A DNA stretch of 51,264 nt from Sphingomonas sp. Leaf22 (GTDB lineage: Bacteria > Pseudomonadota > Alphaproteobacteria > Sphingomonadales > Sphingomonadaceae), in contig NZ_LMKP01000017.1 of NCBI RefSeq assembly GCF_001421715.1, positions 1 to 51,264 of the forward strand, given 5' to 3'. The translations under genes were made by a program, and so were the position numbers. This document shows positions 1-8,461 of this stretch, one piece after another. Position 1 is the stretch's first letter. Every line of letters starts with the position of its first letter. The notes below the pieces were generated by a model, which worked only from the letters and a program-made list of their open reading frames with translations, ran no database searches and was not told the DNA's origin.

Positions 1-2
1 CG

Positions 3-878
3 AGCTTGAACTCGCGGCTGAACTTCCGTCGTTGCATCTCCATCCTCCGGTTCCGAAAAACACCTTATCTCGGTGTCCACGAAACCGGCAGCAGCTCAAT
101 GCGCCGCCTGGAAGCGAAGCTGGGTCTGCGATTGCTGACCCGGACGACGCGAAGCGTCGCTCCTACCGAAGCCGGTGAGCGGCTGATCGCAACATTGCGG
201 CCGGCTCTAGAGGAGATTGACAACAAGCTTGCATCGCTGACCGAGCTACGCGAGCGTCCTGCCGGCACCGTCAGGATCACTTCGAGTGCCCATGCGGCGC
301 GAGCCGTGCTGTGGCCAGCCGTTGATCGACTAACCGCGGAAAATCCCGACATCCATGTCGAGATTAGTATCGACAGCGGCCTCGTCGATATCGTCAGCGG
401 CAGGTTCGACGCCGGCGTTCGGCTAGGCGAGCGACTGGATCAGGACATGATCGCGGTGCCTATCAGCCCGAAGCTGCGCATGGCTGCGTTTGCGGCACCG
501 GGGTATCTGGACCGGCACGGGACGCCTCAGACCCCCTATGATCTGGCGAAGCACAATTGCATCAGCCTCCGAATGGCGACCTCGGGTGGTTTATACGCCT
601 GGGAATTCGAGCGCGATGGCAAGGAGTTGAAGGTCAAGACACAGGGCCAGCTCGTATTCAACGACGCTGACCTGATTGTCGCTGCTGCTCTGGCTGGCCG
701 TGGCATAGCGTTTACGATCGAAGGTCATGTCGCTCGTCACTTTACAGATGGCTCGCTTATCAGAGTGCTCGCAGACTGGTGCGAACCGTTCGATGGCTAC
801 TACCTCTATTATCCCAGCCGGCGACAGCCTTCCCCCGCATTCAGCTTGGTGCTGGAAGCGCTACGTCATTGGATCTAA
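3..878 (+). CDS. LysR family transcriptional regulator, 5' end cut by window and possibly frameshifted
   Basis: The reading frame is open to the left edge, so the true start is not visible. From about base 87 the protein is a good LysR regulator: the end of the helix-turn-helix (RRLEAKLGLRLLTRTTRSVA) is followed by a substrate-binding domain of about 200 residues, with the usual AAFAAPGYL and GRGIAF stretches. The first 30 residues do not look like a LysR DNA-binding helix. A different frame over bases 2-31 reads ELELAAELPS, which resembles the start of such a domain, so a one-base indel near bases 31-36 may have broken the gene. Whether it still binds DNA is unclear. The target and effector cannot be told from the sequence, and no divergent partner gene is visible. 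Confidence 0.75.
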   Translation, partial: SLNSRLNFRRCISILRFRKTPYLGVHETGSSSMRRLEAKLGLRLLTRTTRSVAPTEAGERLIATLRPALEEIDNKLASLTELRERPAGTVRITSSAHAARAVLWPAVDRLTAENPDIHVEISIDSGLVDIVSGRFDAGVRLGERLDQDMIAVPISPKLRMAAFAAPGYLDRHGTPQTPYDLAKHNCISLRMATSGGLYAWEFERDGKELKVKTQGQLVFNDADLIVAAALAGRGIAFTIEGHVARHFTDGSLIRVLADWCEPFDGYYLYYPSRRQPSPAFSLVLEALRHWI

Positions 879-956
879 TGCAATGGAATAATGGAGCGGA
901 TTAGAGTCGGCTTGGGAATTGCTATCAACCGTTTCGGACGAACACCGCACCTCGGG

Positions 957-1344
957 TCAGCGCCGCAGAACTGAAATTTGCCAGCATTCTGAGTGCCCAG
1001 TTTTGTCTGACGGGCGGCACCACTCCCAGTCAAACATCGGCACCATGCCCATGATGACCAGCTCCGTTCTCCCGATCGAGCCAAGACGAACTAAAAATTC
1101 GAGTCGTTTCCTGATCGTCCGCACTTCGTAGATTAAACGGACCAAACAGCATTTGCGGAGCGTAGGATCGTCCCCGCTCAAGCTCTCACGCATCAACGCG
1201 CTGAACGCATCCATCATCTCCCGGCGTTACGCGTTTGGTGGTCTCGCGCTTCACAGCCGGCTTCAGCCCTACGAACATGCCGCTAGAATCAGAACCGCCG
1301 ACCCAAACCGGTTCGTCCTTAATCCGATCCTCCAGATGCCGGGA
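957..1344 (-). pseudogene. Possible decayed C-terminal fragment of a large serine recombinase
   Basis: Two overlapping minus-strand frames give protein-like text. The first, from 1344 to about 1222, ends in KRETTKRVTP. The second, from about 1221 down to 957, begins MMDAFSALMRESLSGDDPTL and continues RKCCLVRLIYEVRT. One extra G in the run near 1220-1224 would join them. The joined sequence resembles the C-terminal tail of site-specific serine recombinases (VTPE..DAF..LMRE...GD..FRK.YLR...). No catalytic domain is present nearby, so this would be only a remnant of a lost mobile element. The match is from memory of the family style and is weak. No intact gene is seen elsewhere in 879-1352. Confidence 0.3.
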
Positions 1345-1352
1345 CTAACCCC

Positions 1353-2477
1353 CTAGTCGGCGACGCCAAGGTAGAGAAGCAGCAGGAAGAACAGCGTGGA
1401 GGTGATCGATACCACATGCAGCAGCGCGACCGTCCGCCATACGGCACTCAATCGGCGCAATTCGTAGCCGTAGCGGAGTTGCTTGTACATATGGACTGGC
1501 GGCACCGCGAGCAGCGCGATCCAGGCAAAGGTCCGCCCCGCCCCGCCGAACGCATAGCCGAGCAGAGTCAGCACCACGACCAGCAGCGACATGAAGGCGA
1601 TCGAATACGTCGCGAAGACGGTGTGGTCGTACAGCCCGAACCTTCGCCGCCACGCGAACATCAGCCACAGAAACGGAAGCGTCAGCGGGATCAGCGCCCA
1701 GCTGTACTTATAGCCGGCGCTCTTCATCTTGTAGATGAGCAGCTTGGGATTCTCGCGGGCATGTTCGACCTTGACGAACAGCCAGTCCAGCAAGTCCTGA
1801 TCGACCGGTTCGCCCAGCGAGCGGGCGATGAGCCGTGGGCTGGCCGTGTTGAGGTCGGGCAGCATCCGCGCGGCGGTGGTCAGCTTCGCCAGATCCTTGC
1901 GAAACCGGGTCAACTGCGTGTCGATCGATGCGACTGACCGGCCGGCGGCCACGGCCGCGGCGCGGTCGCGCTCGAGCATGGCGATCGTCTCGGTCTTGTC
2001 GCGGACCGCCTGCCCGATGCCCCGGTGGACACTACCCAGCGACGGCGTCGCCTCACCCATTGCCGGGACCATCCCGCCATCGGTCCAGCCGGGCACGTTG
2101 GATACGATGGCAAACATCAGGAACACCGAAAACAGGAACATCGCCATCGGCGTGACGAACTTCGTCCGCTCGCCATCGATATACCGCCGGGTCAGCTGGC
2201 CCGGACGAAAGGCGAGGAGCGGCAGCGTCGACCAGAACTTGCCGTCGAAATGGAAGACGCCGTGCAGCACGTCATGCGCGAAACCGATCAGGTCGCTGTG
2301 CAGATGCGAGGATTGCCCGCATTCCTGGCAAAAGGCACCAATTCGAGCCGAGCCGCAGTTGAGGCAGCGTCCGGCATGGAGATGGTGCCGGTCGTCGGTC
2401 GAGGCGTGCGAGCCGCCCGTGCGATCAATCCCCCGGTCGCCAGCGCGCCCGCATCGTCTAGCCCCTGCATGTTTCAC
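1353..2477 (-). CDS. DUF3667 family membrane protein with N-terminal zinc ribbon, probable frameshift near start
   Basis: A CxxC...CxxCG zinc ribbon (CLNCGSARIGAFCQECGQ) is followed by the family signature FAHDVLHGVFHFDGKFW and RPGQLTRRYIDGERTKFVTP. Then comes a membrane segment near residue 110, a polar central domain, and three or four hydrophobic segments at the C terminus. The uninterrupted frame begins with a GTG at 2477 that has no clear Shine-Dalgarno. An ATG at 2470 in another frame, preceded by GGGGGTG, gives MQGLDDAGALATGGLIARA, which is how I remember sphingomonad members starting. A one-base deletion around 2400-2420 would join the two. The gene may therefore be intact with an odd N terminus, or frameshifted. 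The function of the family is not known to me. Confidence 0.75.
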   Translation of the reverse strand: MKHAGARRCGRAGDRGIDRTGGSHASTDDRHHLHAGRCLNCGSARIGAFCQECGQSSHLHSDLIGFAHDVLHGVFHFDGKFWSTLPLLAFRPGQLTRRYIDGERTKFVTPMAMFLFSVFLMFAIVSNVPGWTDGGMVPAMGEATPSLGSVHRGIGQAVRDKTETIAMLERDRAAAVAAGRSVASIDTQLTRFRKDLAKLTTAARMLPDLNTASPRLIARSLGEPVDQDLLDWLFVKVEHARENPKLLIYKMKSAGYKYSWALIPLTLPFLWLMFAWRRRFGLYDHTVFATYSIAFMSLLVVVLTLLGYAFGGAGRTFAWIALLAVPPVHMYKQLRYGYELRRLSAVWRTVALLHVVSITSTLFFLLLLYLGVAD

Positions 2478-2872
2478 CCCCGCTAAGCGGCCATGCTAGA
2501 TCACCTGTTGCACTGCGGCAATCGGTCGAATTCGCATTCGACCATGACCCATCAAAAGCAGCGTACCGGTGCTGATACCCGGCTTACGGCTTACCGTCGT
2601 GAGCAGAGCTTGCGAGAAGCTGGGACGAGGTGTGTGTGGTCGTGGCGCGACGCTGACGGGGCTGTTCCATAGGCATCCCTTCCATTCCAATGGAAGGATC
2701 GCACCATCAAACCGTGGGAACATTCGACGAGGCAGCAGGGGGAGACGCTTCGCTCGATCTGTCTCTGCGGCTGCCCTGGCCCTGCATCAACGCCAACCAA
2801 GTGCGGCTTCGTGCGGACGAATGCCGCTCCGCAGATGCCGTCGACACGGGGAACCAATTCTGTTCCTTAACC
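2478..2872. other. Intergenic stretch without a recognisable gene
   Basis: About 395 bases between the DUF3667 gene and the phaB terminator. Short open frames exist on both strands, but none gives protein text I recognise, and none has a convincing start. The one clear structure is the palindrome at 2678-2697, listed separately. Confidence 0.6.
2678..2697. repeat. Perfect 9-bp inverted repeat with 2-nt centre
   Basis: CCTTCCATT CC AATGGAAGG. The arms are perfect and the centre is only two bases, which suits a dimeric protein-binding site better than an RNA hairpin. It is not followed by a T-tract, so it is not a rho-independent terminator. Confidence 0.5.
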
Positions 2873-2900
2873 AAAAAACGCCCCGGCTTTCACCGGGGCG
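2873..2900 (-). terminator. Rho-independent terminator of phaB
   Basis: On the minus strand, an 8-bp GC stem (CGCCCCGG with CCGGGGCG, 2893-2900 and 2879-2886) with a 6-nt loop is followed by six T (2873-2878 as A on the plus strand). It lies 45 bases after the phaB stop codon. Confidence 0.9.
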
Positions 2901-2945
2901 CTTCCAGTCCATCAACCCGGCAGGGTCCCGCCCCGCCGACCGCGA

Positions 2946-3668
2946 TCAATACATGTGCTGGCCGCCGTTGATGCTGAGCGTCGAGCCGGTCACGAAGCCG
3001 CCTTCTTCCGAACACAGGAACGCGACGCCGCGTGCGATTTCGCTCGCCTGACCCAGCCGGCCGACCGGAATCTTCGCCACGATCTTTTCGAGCACGTCGG
3101 CCGGTACCGCCGCAACCATGTCGGTATCGATATAGCCCGGAGCGATCGCGTTCACGGTCACGCCGAACCGCGCGCCTTCCTGGGCCAGTGCCTTGGTGAA
3201 ACCGTGGATGCCCGACTTGGCGGCGGCATAGTTGACCTGACCATATTGGCCGGCCTGACCGTTAATCGAACCGATGTTGACGATCCGGCCCCATTTGCGG
3301 TCCCGCATGCCGGGGAAGGTCGCTTTGGCAAGGTTGAAGCAACCGCCGAGGTTCGTGCGGATCACGTCGTCCCACATGTCGTAGGTCATCTTGAGCAAGG
3401 TGCCGTCGCGGGTGATGCCCGCATTGTTCACGACGATGTCGACCGGACCGATCGCTTCCTCGATCGCCTTCACGCCCGCCTGCGTCGCTTCGAAATCGCC
3501 CACGTCGAACTTGAAGGCGGCAATGCCGGTGCGATCACTGAACGCCTTCGCCTTTTCGTCGTTGCCCGCGTAGTTGGCGGCAACCGTGACGCCCATATCC
3601 TTGAGCGCGAGGCTGATCGCCTCGCCAATACCGCGCGTGCCGCCGGTGACGATCGCTACCCGTGCCAT
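2946..3668 (-). CDS. phaB: Acetoacetyl-CoA reductase (NADPH), PhaB type
   Basis: A 240-residue short-chain dehydrogenase that reduces acetoacetyl-CoA to 3-hydroxybutyryl-CoA, the second step of polyhydroxybutyrate synthesis in the cytoplasm. Seen directly: nucleotide-binding TGGTRGIG (8-15), NNAG (81-84), catalytic Ser134, Tyr147 and Lys151, and the C-terminal GGQHMY. GITRDGTLLKM after NNAG is typical of PhaB rather than FabG. AGGAGAG precedes the ATG. It starts 30 bases after the hemH stop, so it may be co-transcribed with hemH, and it ends at a strong terminator. No phaA or phaC is in the window. Confidence 0.93.
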   Translation of the reverse strand: MARVAIVTGGTRGIGEAISLALKDMGVTVAANYAGNDEKAKAFSDRTGIAAFKFDVGDFEATQAGVKAIEEAIGPVDIVVNNAGITRDGTLLKMTYDMWDDVIRTNLGGCFNLAKATFPGMRDRKWGRIVNIGSINGQAGQYGQVNYAAAKSGIHGFTKALAQEGARFGVTVNAIAPGYIDTDMVAAVPADVLEKIVAKIPVGRLGQASEIARGVAFLCSEEGGFVTGSTLSINGGQHMY

Positions 3669-3698
3669 GCATTCTCTCCTACGACTGTTTCGTCCCTG

Positions 3699-4706
3699 CT
3701 AGGCGGGGTCGACCCAGCCCGCAAGTTCGCGCGCGATAATGTTGCGCAACATTTTATTGCCTGTGGGCTCGGCGTTCAGGCAAGGAAGATAGGCAAAATC
3801 GGTGCCGCCCGCTGTTTCGAAGCTTTCGCGGCCACGGATCGCCAGTTCCTCCAGCGTCTCCAGACAGTCCGCCGAAAACCCCGGCGCAAAGATCGCGACG
3901 CGGCGCTTGCCCGCCTTCGCCAGTTCGACCAGCGTTTCGTCGGTGGCCGGGCCAAGCCACTTCGCCGGGCCGAAGCGCGACTGGAAGGCGATGGTCAGCG
4001 GCCGGTCGAGCGCTTCGGACACCAGCCGCGCCGTCTTCTGGCAATGACAGTGATACGGATCGCCGAGTGCCAGCGTGCGCTTGGGCATGCCATGGAAGCT
4101 GGCGACGATCGCATCGGGTTCGAAGGCGAGCTTGGCCAGATCCTCGCGCAGGGTCGTCGCGAGTGCATCGATATACAACGGATCGTCGTAATAGGGCGGC
4201 AGGGTGCGGATCGCCGGCTGCCAGCGCAACGTCGCGAGATGGGCAAACGCCTTGTCATTGGCGGTGGCGGTCGTTGCTGCGCAATATTGCGGGTATAGCG
4301 GTGCCAGCAGGACGCGGTCGCAGCCCTGTTGCCGGAGCGCGTCGATCCGGCTGGCGATTGAGGGATTGCCGTAGCGCATCGCCCAGTCGATCACGACGCC
4401 GTCGCCGAACGCGCCCTGCATCGCGTCGGACTGGGCGCGGGTGATCGCGGCAAGCGGCGAGCCGCGCTCGCTCCACACCTGTTGATAGGCGTGCGCCGAT
4501 TTCTTCGGACGGGTGTTGAGGATGATGCCGCGCAGGATCGGCTGCCACGCGATCGGCGGGATTTCGACGACACGGCGGTCGGACAGGAATTCGGCGAGAT
4601 AGCGTTTCACCGATCGCGGCGACGGATCGTCGGGCGTGCCGAGGTTCATCAGCAGTACGCCGACGCGGCGCTGGGGAATGGCGGGGTGATTCGACGGCAG
4701 GTCCAT
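3699..4706 (-). CDS. hemH: Ferrochelatase
   Basis: Inserts ferrous iron into protoporphyrin IX, the last step of heme synthesis, at the membrane surface. 335 residues, a normal length. Key features are VLLMNLGTPDDP near the N terminus, LAPLYPQYCAAT (134-145), the catalytic HGMP histidine (His205), and DCLETLEEL with the conserved Glu283. The frame stays open far upstream to 4973, but that part reads through a repeat and is not protein-like. The ATG at 4706 gives the normal N terminus. The gene is preceded by the long inverted repeat at 4752-4946 and followed closely by phaB. Confidence 0.93.
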   Translation of the reverse strand: MDLPSNHPAIPQRRVGVLLMNLGTPDDPSPRSVKRYLAEFLSDRRVVEIPPIAWQPILRGIILNTRPKKSAHAYQQVWSERGSPLAAITRAQSDAMQGAFGDGVVIDWAMRYGNPSIASRIDALRQQGCDRVLLAPLYPQYCAATTATANDKAFAHLATLRWQPAIRTLPPYYDDPLYIDALATTLREDLAKLAFEPDAIVASFHGMPKRTLALGDPYHCHCQKTARLVSEALDRPLTIAFQSRFGPAKWLGPATDETLVELAKAGKRRVAIFAPGFSADCLETLEELAIRGRESFETAGGTDFAYLPCLNAEPTGNKMLRNIIARELAGWVDPA

Positions 4707-4751
4707 GGCGCCGTGTAACGCTTTAGCTCCGGCTTTGGTGCAAGGGGATTT

Positions 4752-4946
4752 GGTTCGCGCAGAGGCGCGGAGAAGAAGGTTTGTTTTCGCGCAGAGGCGC
4801 AGAGGACGTAGAGGGGTTGCGTTATTGGCTGGCGTTTCGCGACCGGGAGACCTCTTCGTCCGCTGCAACCGGATATCGAAGGCGCTTACGCGCGAAGCGT
4901 TTCCAAGAGCACCTCTTCTCCGCGTCCTTTGCGCCTTTGCGCGAAC
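4752..4946. repeat. Long interrupted inverted repeat, family E, copy 1
   Basis: The left arm contains GGTTCGCGCAGAGGCGC and TTCGCGCAGAGGCGCAGAGG. The right arm holds the inverted form (TTTGCGCCTTTGCGCGAAC). A second copy fills the prfA-prmC spacer at 21915-22160. This copy fills nearly the whole spacer between the molybdopterin subunit gene (stop at 4970) and hemH. There is no coding content. Confidence 0.75.
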
Positions 4947-4969
4947 ATCCGCTTCTGCGTTCTTCCCGA

Positions 4970-7201
4970 TCACCCGAGCAGCGGCAGCGTCCGATACCGC
5001 CGCCCCGTCGCGGCGTGCAGCGCGTTGGCGATGGCGGGGGCGACGACCGGCACGGCCAGTTCGCTCACGCCGCCGGGATCGCCGTCCGATTCGATCAGTT
5101 CGACCATGATGTCCGGCACATCGACCAGCCGGGGCAGATGCAACCCGCCAAAGCCCCGCACATCGGGCAGGTTCGCGTCGAAGCCGGTGGCGGCACCGGT
5201 CGCCTGCGCCATGCCGAAGATCAGACCGCCCTCAATTTGCTGGCGCACCAGATCGGGGTTGATGATCCGCCCGCAATCGACCGCGACGACCAGCCGGTCG
5301 ACCTTCACCCGCTGGTCATCACCGATATGCGCCTCCGCCATGCAGGCGATCGCCGATCCGCGCATCCGGTGACAGGCGATGCCCTGCGCACTGCCCGGCA
5401 CCCCGCCCTGCCAGCCGCCCATCGTCGCGACCGTCGACAGGCAGCGGGCGAGCGCGACATCGCCGCCCAGCATCGCGATCCGGAACGAATGCGCCTCCAT
5501 TCCGGCAAACCCCGCCAGTTCGTCGAGGAAGCATTCGGTGAAGAAGGCGGTGTAGCTATGCGCGCCCGAGCGCCACCAGCCGGCAGGTAGGCCGAGATCG
5601 GCGGGATGATGATCGACCGCGACATTAGAAACGCCATAGGCCGGCACCGCACCCTCGGTCGCCAGCGCATCGCCCCGGTCACCCGGCAGTGCCATGCCGA
5701 GCGAGGCGGCGACGTCGCCGCCCAGCAGCAATCGCGCCAGATCGCGCCCGGTGCGCGGCGCGGCGATCTGCGCGCGCCAGCCAAGGATGCGACCGCCGCG
5801 GCCCAGCCGGGCGGTCATCCGCGCGGCGGCGGGCGTACGATAGCGATCGGCCAGACAATCCTCGCCGCGCGACCAGGTCAGTTGCACCGGCCGTTCCAGC
5901 CGGCGCGCCAGCACCGCCACCTGTTCGGCGACGCGATGGTCGAGATTGGCCCCGAACGATCCGCCGGCGATGGTCGGGTGCAGGACGACGCGGTCCTCGC
6001 CGATACCGATCGCGCGCGCGGCGGCAGCGCGGGCCAGCGTCGGCGCTTGCGTAGGCATCCACAGCGTCAGGGTGCCGTCATTCCATTCGGCGGTCGCGCA
6101 GGTCGGTTCGATCGCGGCATGGAGCGCGGCGCGGACGCGATAGGTCGCGGTCTGGGTCCGCCCGCCGGTGAACGCCGCATCGATATCGCCAGCATCATGC
6201 ACCCGCGCGCCCTCCCCCGCGAGCGCGGCGTCGAGGGCGGCCGCGATCGAGCGGTCGTCGATCAGCCCATGCGTTTCGAAGCGCGGGGCCATCGCGTCGA
6301 CCGCGCGATTGGCTGCCCACCATGTCGTCGCGGCGGCGGCGACCCAGCGATCGGTTTCGATCACGCTGACCACGCCGGGCACCGCCTCCGCTGCCGGTTT
6401 GTCGGCGCTCAGCAGCTTCGCATCGCCGATCGGCCCCTGCCGGATCGAGGCGAAGACCATGCCCGGCTTGCGCACGTCGCCGGCGAACGTCGCGCTGCCA
6501 TCGACCTTGGCCGGGGCGTCGAGCCGGGGGGCCGGCGTGCCGGTCAGCCGTTTGTCGTCGCCGGTCCGCAAGGGGAGCTCGCCCCCCGGCAGGCTCTCGC
6601 GCGCCGCGCGTTCGGCCAGCACGCCGAAGCGTTCGCGGCGGTCGCCCATCACGACGAATCCATCGGCGGTGCCGCAACTGCGCCAGTCGCCGTCCCAGCC
6701 CCGCGCCGCCGCCTTGCACAGCAACACCCGCGCCGCCGCCCCCGCCGCGCGCAGCGGCGCTTCGAACCGGCGGACCGAGGTCGACCCGGCCGTCAGCATC
6801 AAGGCGGCCCGCTCGGCATGGGTCGCGCGCGTCGCTTCGGGAAGCAGCGCCAGCGCGTCGCCGAACAGGATGCCGGCGGCCAGCGGATTGGCGTAGAGCG
6901 GGTTGATCGGTGCCGCCTCGACCGCGACCGTTCGCCAGTCGGCCCCCAGTTCGTCGGCCACGATCTGCGGCAATGCGGTATAGACGCCCTGCCCATGCTC
7001 GGTTTGCGGCACCGCGACCGTCACCTGTCCGTCGCTGCCGATCTTCAGATAGGCGCCGAACACGCTTTCGCCCTCGGCAGCCGCGAGATTGACGCCATAG
7101 CGGCGCGGCCACAGCCCCCATGCGACGATCAGTCCGACGCCCGCCCCGCCGCCGATCAGCAGGTTGCGGCGGGTGACGGTCGGACGTTCGGAAGCTGCCA
7201 T
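4970..7201 (-). CDS. Molybdopterin-binding hydroxylase large subunit, isoquinoline 1-oxidoreductase beta (IorB) type
   Basis: A 743-residue member of the xanthine dehydrogenase superfamily, the type with a Tat leader: Arg11-Arg12 in TRRNLLIGGG followed by a hydrophobic stretch, so a periplasmic or membrane-bound location is likely. Molybdopterin-domain text includes VPQTEHGQGVYTALPQIVAD, the GGSFG loop, and a C-terminal SELAVPVVAPAIANALHAATG whose Glu is the likely catalytic base. The start ATG at 7201 is chosen for the Tat motif; longer upstream reading runs through a repeat. The usual small [2Fe-2S] partner (IorA) and a c-type cytochrome are absent from both sides, so this copy is an orphan here. 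The substrate is unknown; isoquinoline, quinoline or aldehydes are only family analogies. Confidence 0.85.
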   Translation of the reverse strand: MAASERPTVTRRNLLIGGGAGVGLIVAWGLWPRRYGVNLAAAEGESVFGAYLKIGSDGQVTVAVPQTEHGQGVYTALPQIVADELGADWRTVAVEAAPINPLYANPLAAGILFGDALALLPEATRATHAERAALMLTAGSTSVRRFEAPLRAAGAAARVLLCKAAARGWDGDWRSCGTADGFVVMGDRRERFGVLAERAARESLPGGELPLRTGDDKRLTGTPAPRLDAPAKVDGSATFAGDVRKPGMVFASIRQGPIGDAKLLSADKPAAEAVPGVVSVIETDRWVAAAATTWWAANRAVDAMAPRFETHGLIDDRSIAAALDAALAGEGARVHDAGDIDAAFTGGRTQTATYRVRAALHAAIEPTCATAEWNDGTLTLWMPTQAPTLARAAAARAIGIGEDRVVLHPTIAGGSFGANLDHRVAEQVAVLARRLERPVQLTWSRGEDCLADRYRTPAAARMTARLGRGGRILGWRAQIAAPRTGRDLARLLLGGDVAASLGMALPGDRGDALATEGAVPAYGVSNVAVDHHPADLGLPAGWWRSGAHSYTAFFTECFLDELAGFAGMEAHSFRIAMLGGDVALARCLSTVATMGGWQGGVPGSAQGIACHRMRGSAIACMAEAHIGDDQRVKVDRLVVAVDCGRIINPDLVRQQIEGGLIFGMAQATGAATGFDANLPDVRGFGGLHLPRLVDVPDIMVELIESDGDPGGVSELAVPVVAPAIANALHAATGRRYRTLPLLG

Positions 7202-7218
7202 AGGAAAGGCCGTAGCAA

Positions 7219-7357
7219 ATCCTCCCCGGCACGGGGAGGGGGACCATGCGGAGCATGGTGGAGGGGGGTGGCCTGCTCCACGACGGCTGCTCCTGCGGAC
7301 GTCCCCCTCCACCATCCGCTACGCGGACGGTCCCCCTCCCCGCGGAGCGGGGAGGAT
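7219..7357. repeat. Family A palindromic repeat, copy 1
   Basis: Starts ATCCTCCCCGG, ends GCGGAGCGGGGAGGAT, with inner inverted arms GGTGGAGGGGGG and CCCCCTCCACC. It lies in the spacer between the divergent molybdopterin subunit gene and lgt. Other copies are at 8323-8456, 12296-12430 and 16981-17109. Confidence 0.85.
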
Positions 7358-7419
7358 CTTGTGTTCCCCTCCACGCGCTTCCCCGATATTACCCGCCGCC
7401 ACACAGCCGGAGCGTTCCC

Positions 7420-8319
7420 TTGATCCTTTCCACCCTCGCCGCTGCGACCGGCGATATCGGCATGGCCGCAGGCCATATCCGCTACAGCGATCTGGGGCTG
7501 GACCCGGTCGCGCTGAACCTCGGCTTCTTTCAGCTCAAATGGTATTCGCTGGCCTATATCACCGGCATCCTCGCCGGCTGGTGGTATATGCTCAAGCTGC
7601 TCGACCAGCCCGGCGCACCGATGGCACGGCGGCATGCCGACGACCTCGTCTTCTATGCGACGCTCGGCATCATCCTCGGCGGGCGGATCGGCTACGTCCT
7701 GTTCTATGCGCCGGAAATGATTACCGATCCGATCAAGATCCTGCGCCTGTGGGACGGCGGCATGTCGTTCCACGGCGGCATGGTCGGCCTGATCCTCGGC
7801 ATCTGGTGGCTGTCGCGCAAACACAGCCTGCGCGCGCTCCGGGTCACCGACTATGTCACCTGCGTCGCGCCGATCGGCCAGTTCCTCGGCCGGCTCGCGA
7901 ATTTCGTGAACGGCGAGCTGTGGGGCAAGCCCAGCGACGCGCCATGGGCGGTCGTGTTCCCGCGCACCGTCGCCGGTGGTCTCGATCCGGCGCGTCACCC
8001 CAGCCAGCTGTATGAGGCGATGGGCGAAGGGTTGATCCTGTTCCTGATCCTCGCCTTCCTCTTCTGGCGGACCGATGCGCGGTACAAGCCGGGCTTCCTG
8101 CTCGGCACCGGCATGGCCGGGTTCGGCGTGGCGCGGTTCGTCATCGAATTCTGGCGCGAACCCGATGCCCAGCTGGTCGAATTCGCGCAGGCGACCGGGC
8201 TGCATATGGGCCAGTGGCTGACCCTGCCGATGATTGCGGTCGGCGGGTATCTGATGGCGACGGCGAAGAAGCGCCGCGTACGGGTAGAGCCGATCGCCGG
8301 CACGGAGAGCGTCGCGTGA
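7420..8319 (+). CDS. lgt: Prolipoprotein diacylglyceryl transferase
   Basis: Transfers diacylglycerol from phosphatidylglycerol to the lipobox cysteine of prolipoproteins in the inner membrane. 299 residues with about seven hydrophobic segments. The family signature is present as [13 protein letters not shown], together with [11 protein letters not shown] and [12 protein letters not shown] start at 7420 is preferred because GGAG (7409-7412) sits seven bases before it and the product begins [14 protein letters not shown]. An ATG at 7462 is the alternative and would give 285 residues. The next gene begins after a family A repeat, and the group lgt-methyltransferase-GNAT-pgeF is probably one transcript. 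Confidence 0.93.
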   Translation: MILSTLAAATGDIGMAAGHIRYSDLGLDPVALNLGFFQLKWYSLAYITGILAGWWYMLKLLDQPGAPMARRHADDLVFYATLGIILGGRIGYVLFYAPEMITDPIKILRLWDGGMSFHGGMVGLILGIWWLSRKHSLRALRVTDYVTCVAPIGQFLGRLANFVNGELWGKPSDAPWAVVFPRTVAGGLDPARHPSQLYEAMGEGLILFLILAFLFWRTDARYKPGFLLGTGMAGFGVARFVIEFWREPDAQLVEFAQATGLHMGQWLTLPMIAVGGYLMATAKKRRVRVEPIAGTESVA

Positions 8320-8322
8320 AGC

Positions 8323-8456
8323 TCCTCCCCGACACGGGGAGGGGGACCATGCGCAGCATGGTGGAGGGGGTTCGCCTGCTCCACCACGGTTGCGTCTACG
8401 GATACCCCCTTCCACCGTCCTGCGGACGGTCACCCTCCCCGCGCAGCGGGGAGGAT
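8323..8456. repeat. Family A palindromic repeat, copy 2
   Basis: Begins three bases after the lgt stop codon (TCCTCCCCGACACGGGGAGG) and ends GCAGCGGGGAGGAT. Inner arms are GGTGGAGGGGG and CCCCCTTCCACC. Its 3' end carries the GGGGAGGA that serves the following GTG start. Confidence 0.88.
8448..8455 (+). promoter_or_regulatory. Shine-Dalgarno of the MidA-type gene, supplied by the family A repeat
   Basis: GGGGAGGA lies six bases before the GTG start at 8462. It is the terminal part of the repeat, and the same bases occur at the ends of the other family A copies, so the ribosome binding site was probably recruited from the repeat. Confidence 0.7.
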
Positions 8457-8461
8457 TTCGC

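Noticed and set aside
2591..2857. Minus-strand open frame of 88 codons as a gene
   Set aside because: No Shine-Dalgarno or recognisable protein text, and overlapping open frames of similar length exist on both strands.
3699..4973. hemH reading frame extended to 4973 as an N-terminal domain
   Set aside because: The extra 89 residues are translated from the family E repeat and resemble no protein; the ATG at 4706 gives the normal ferrochelatase N terminus.
5606..7423. Plus-strand open frame of 605 codons
   Set aside because: Shadow of the molybdopterin subunit gene on the minus strand; no protein-like motifs.
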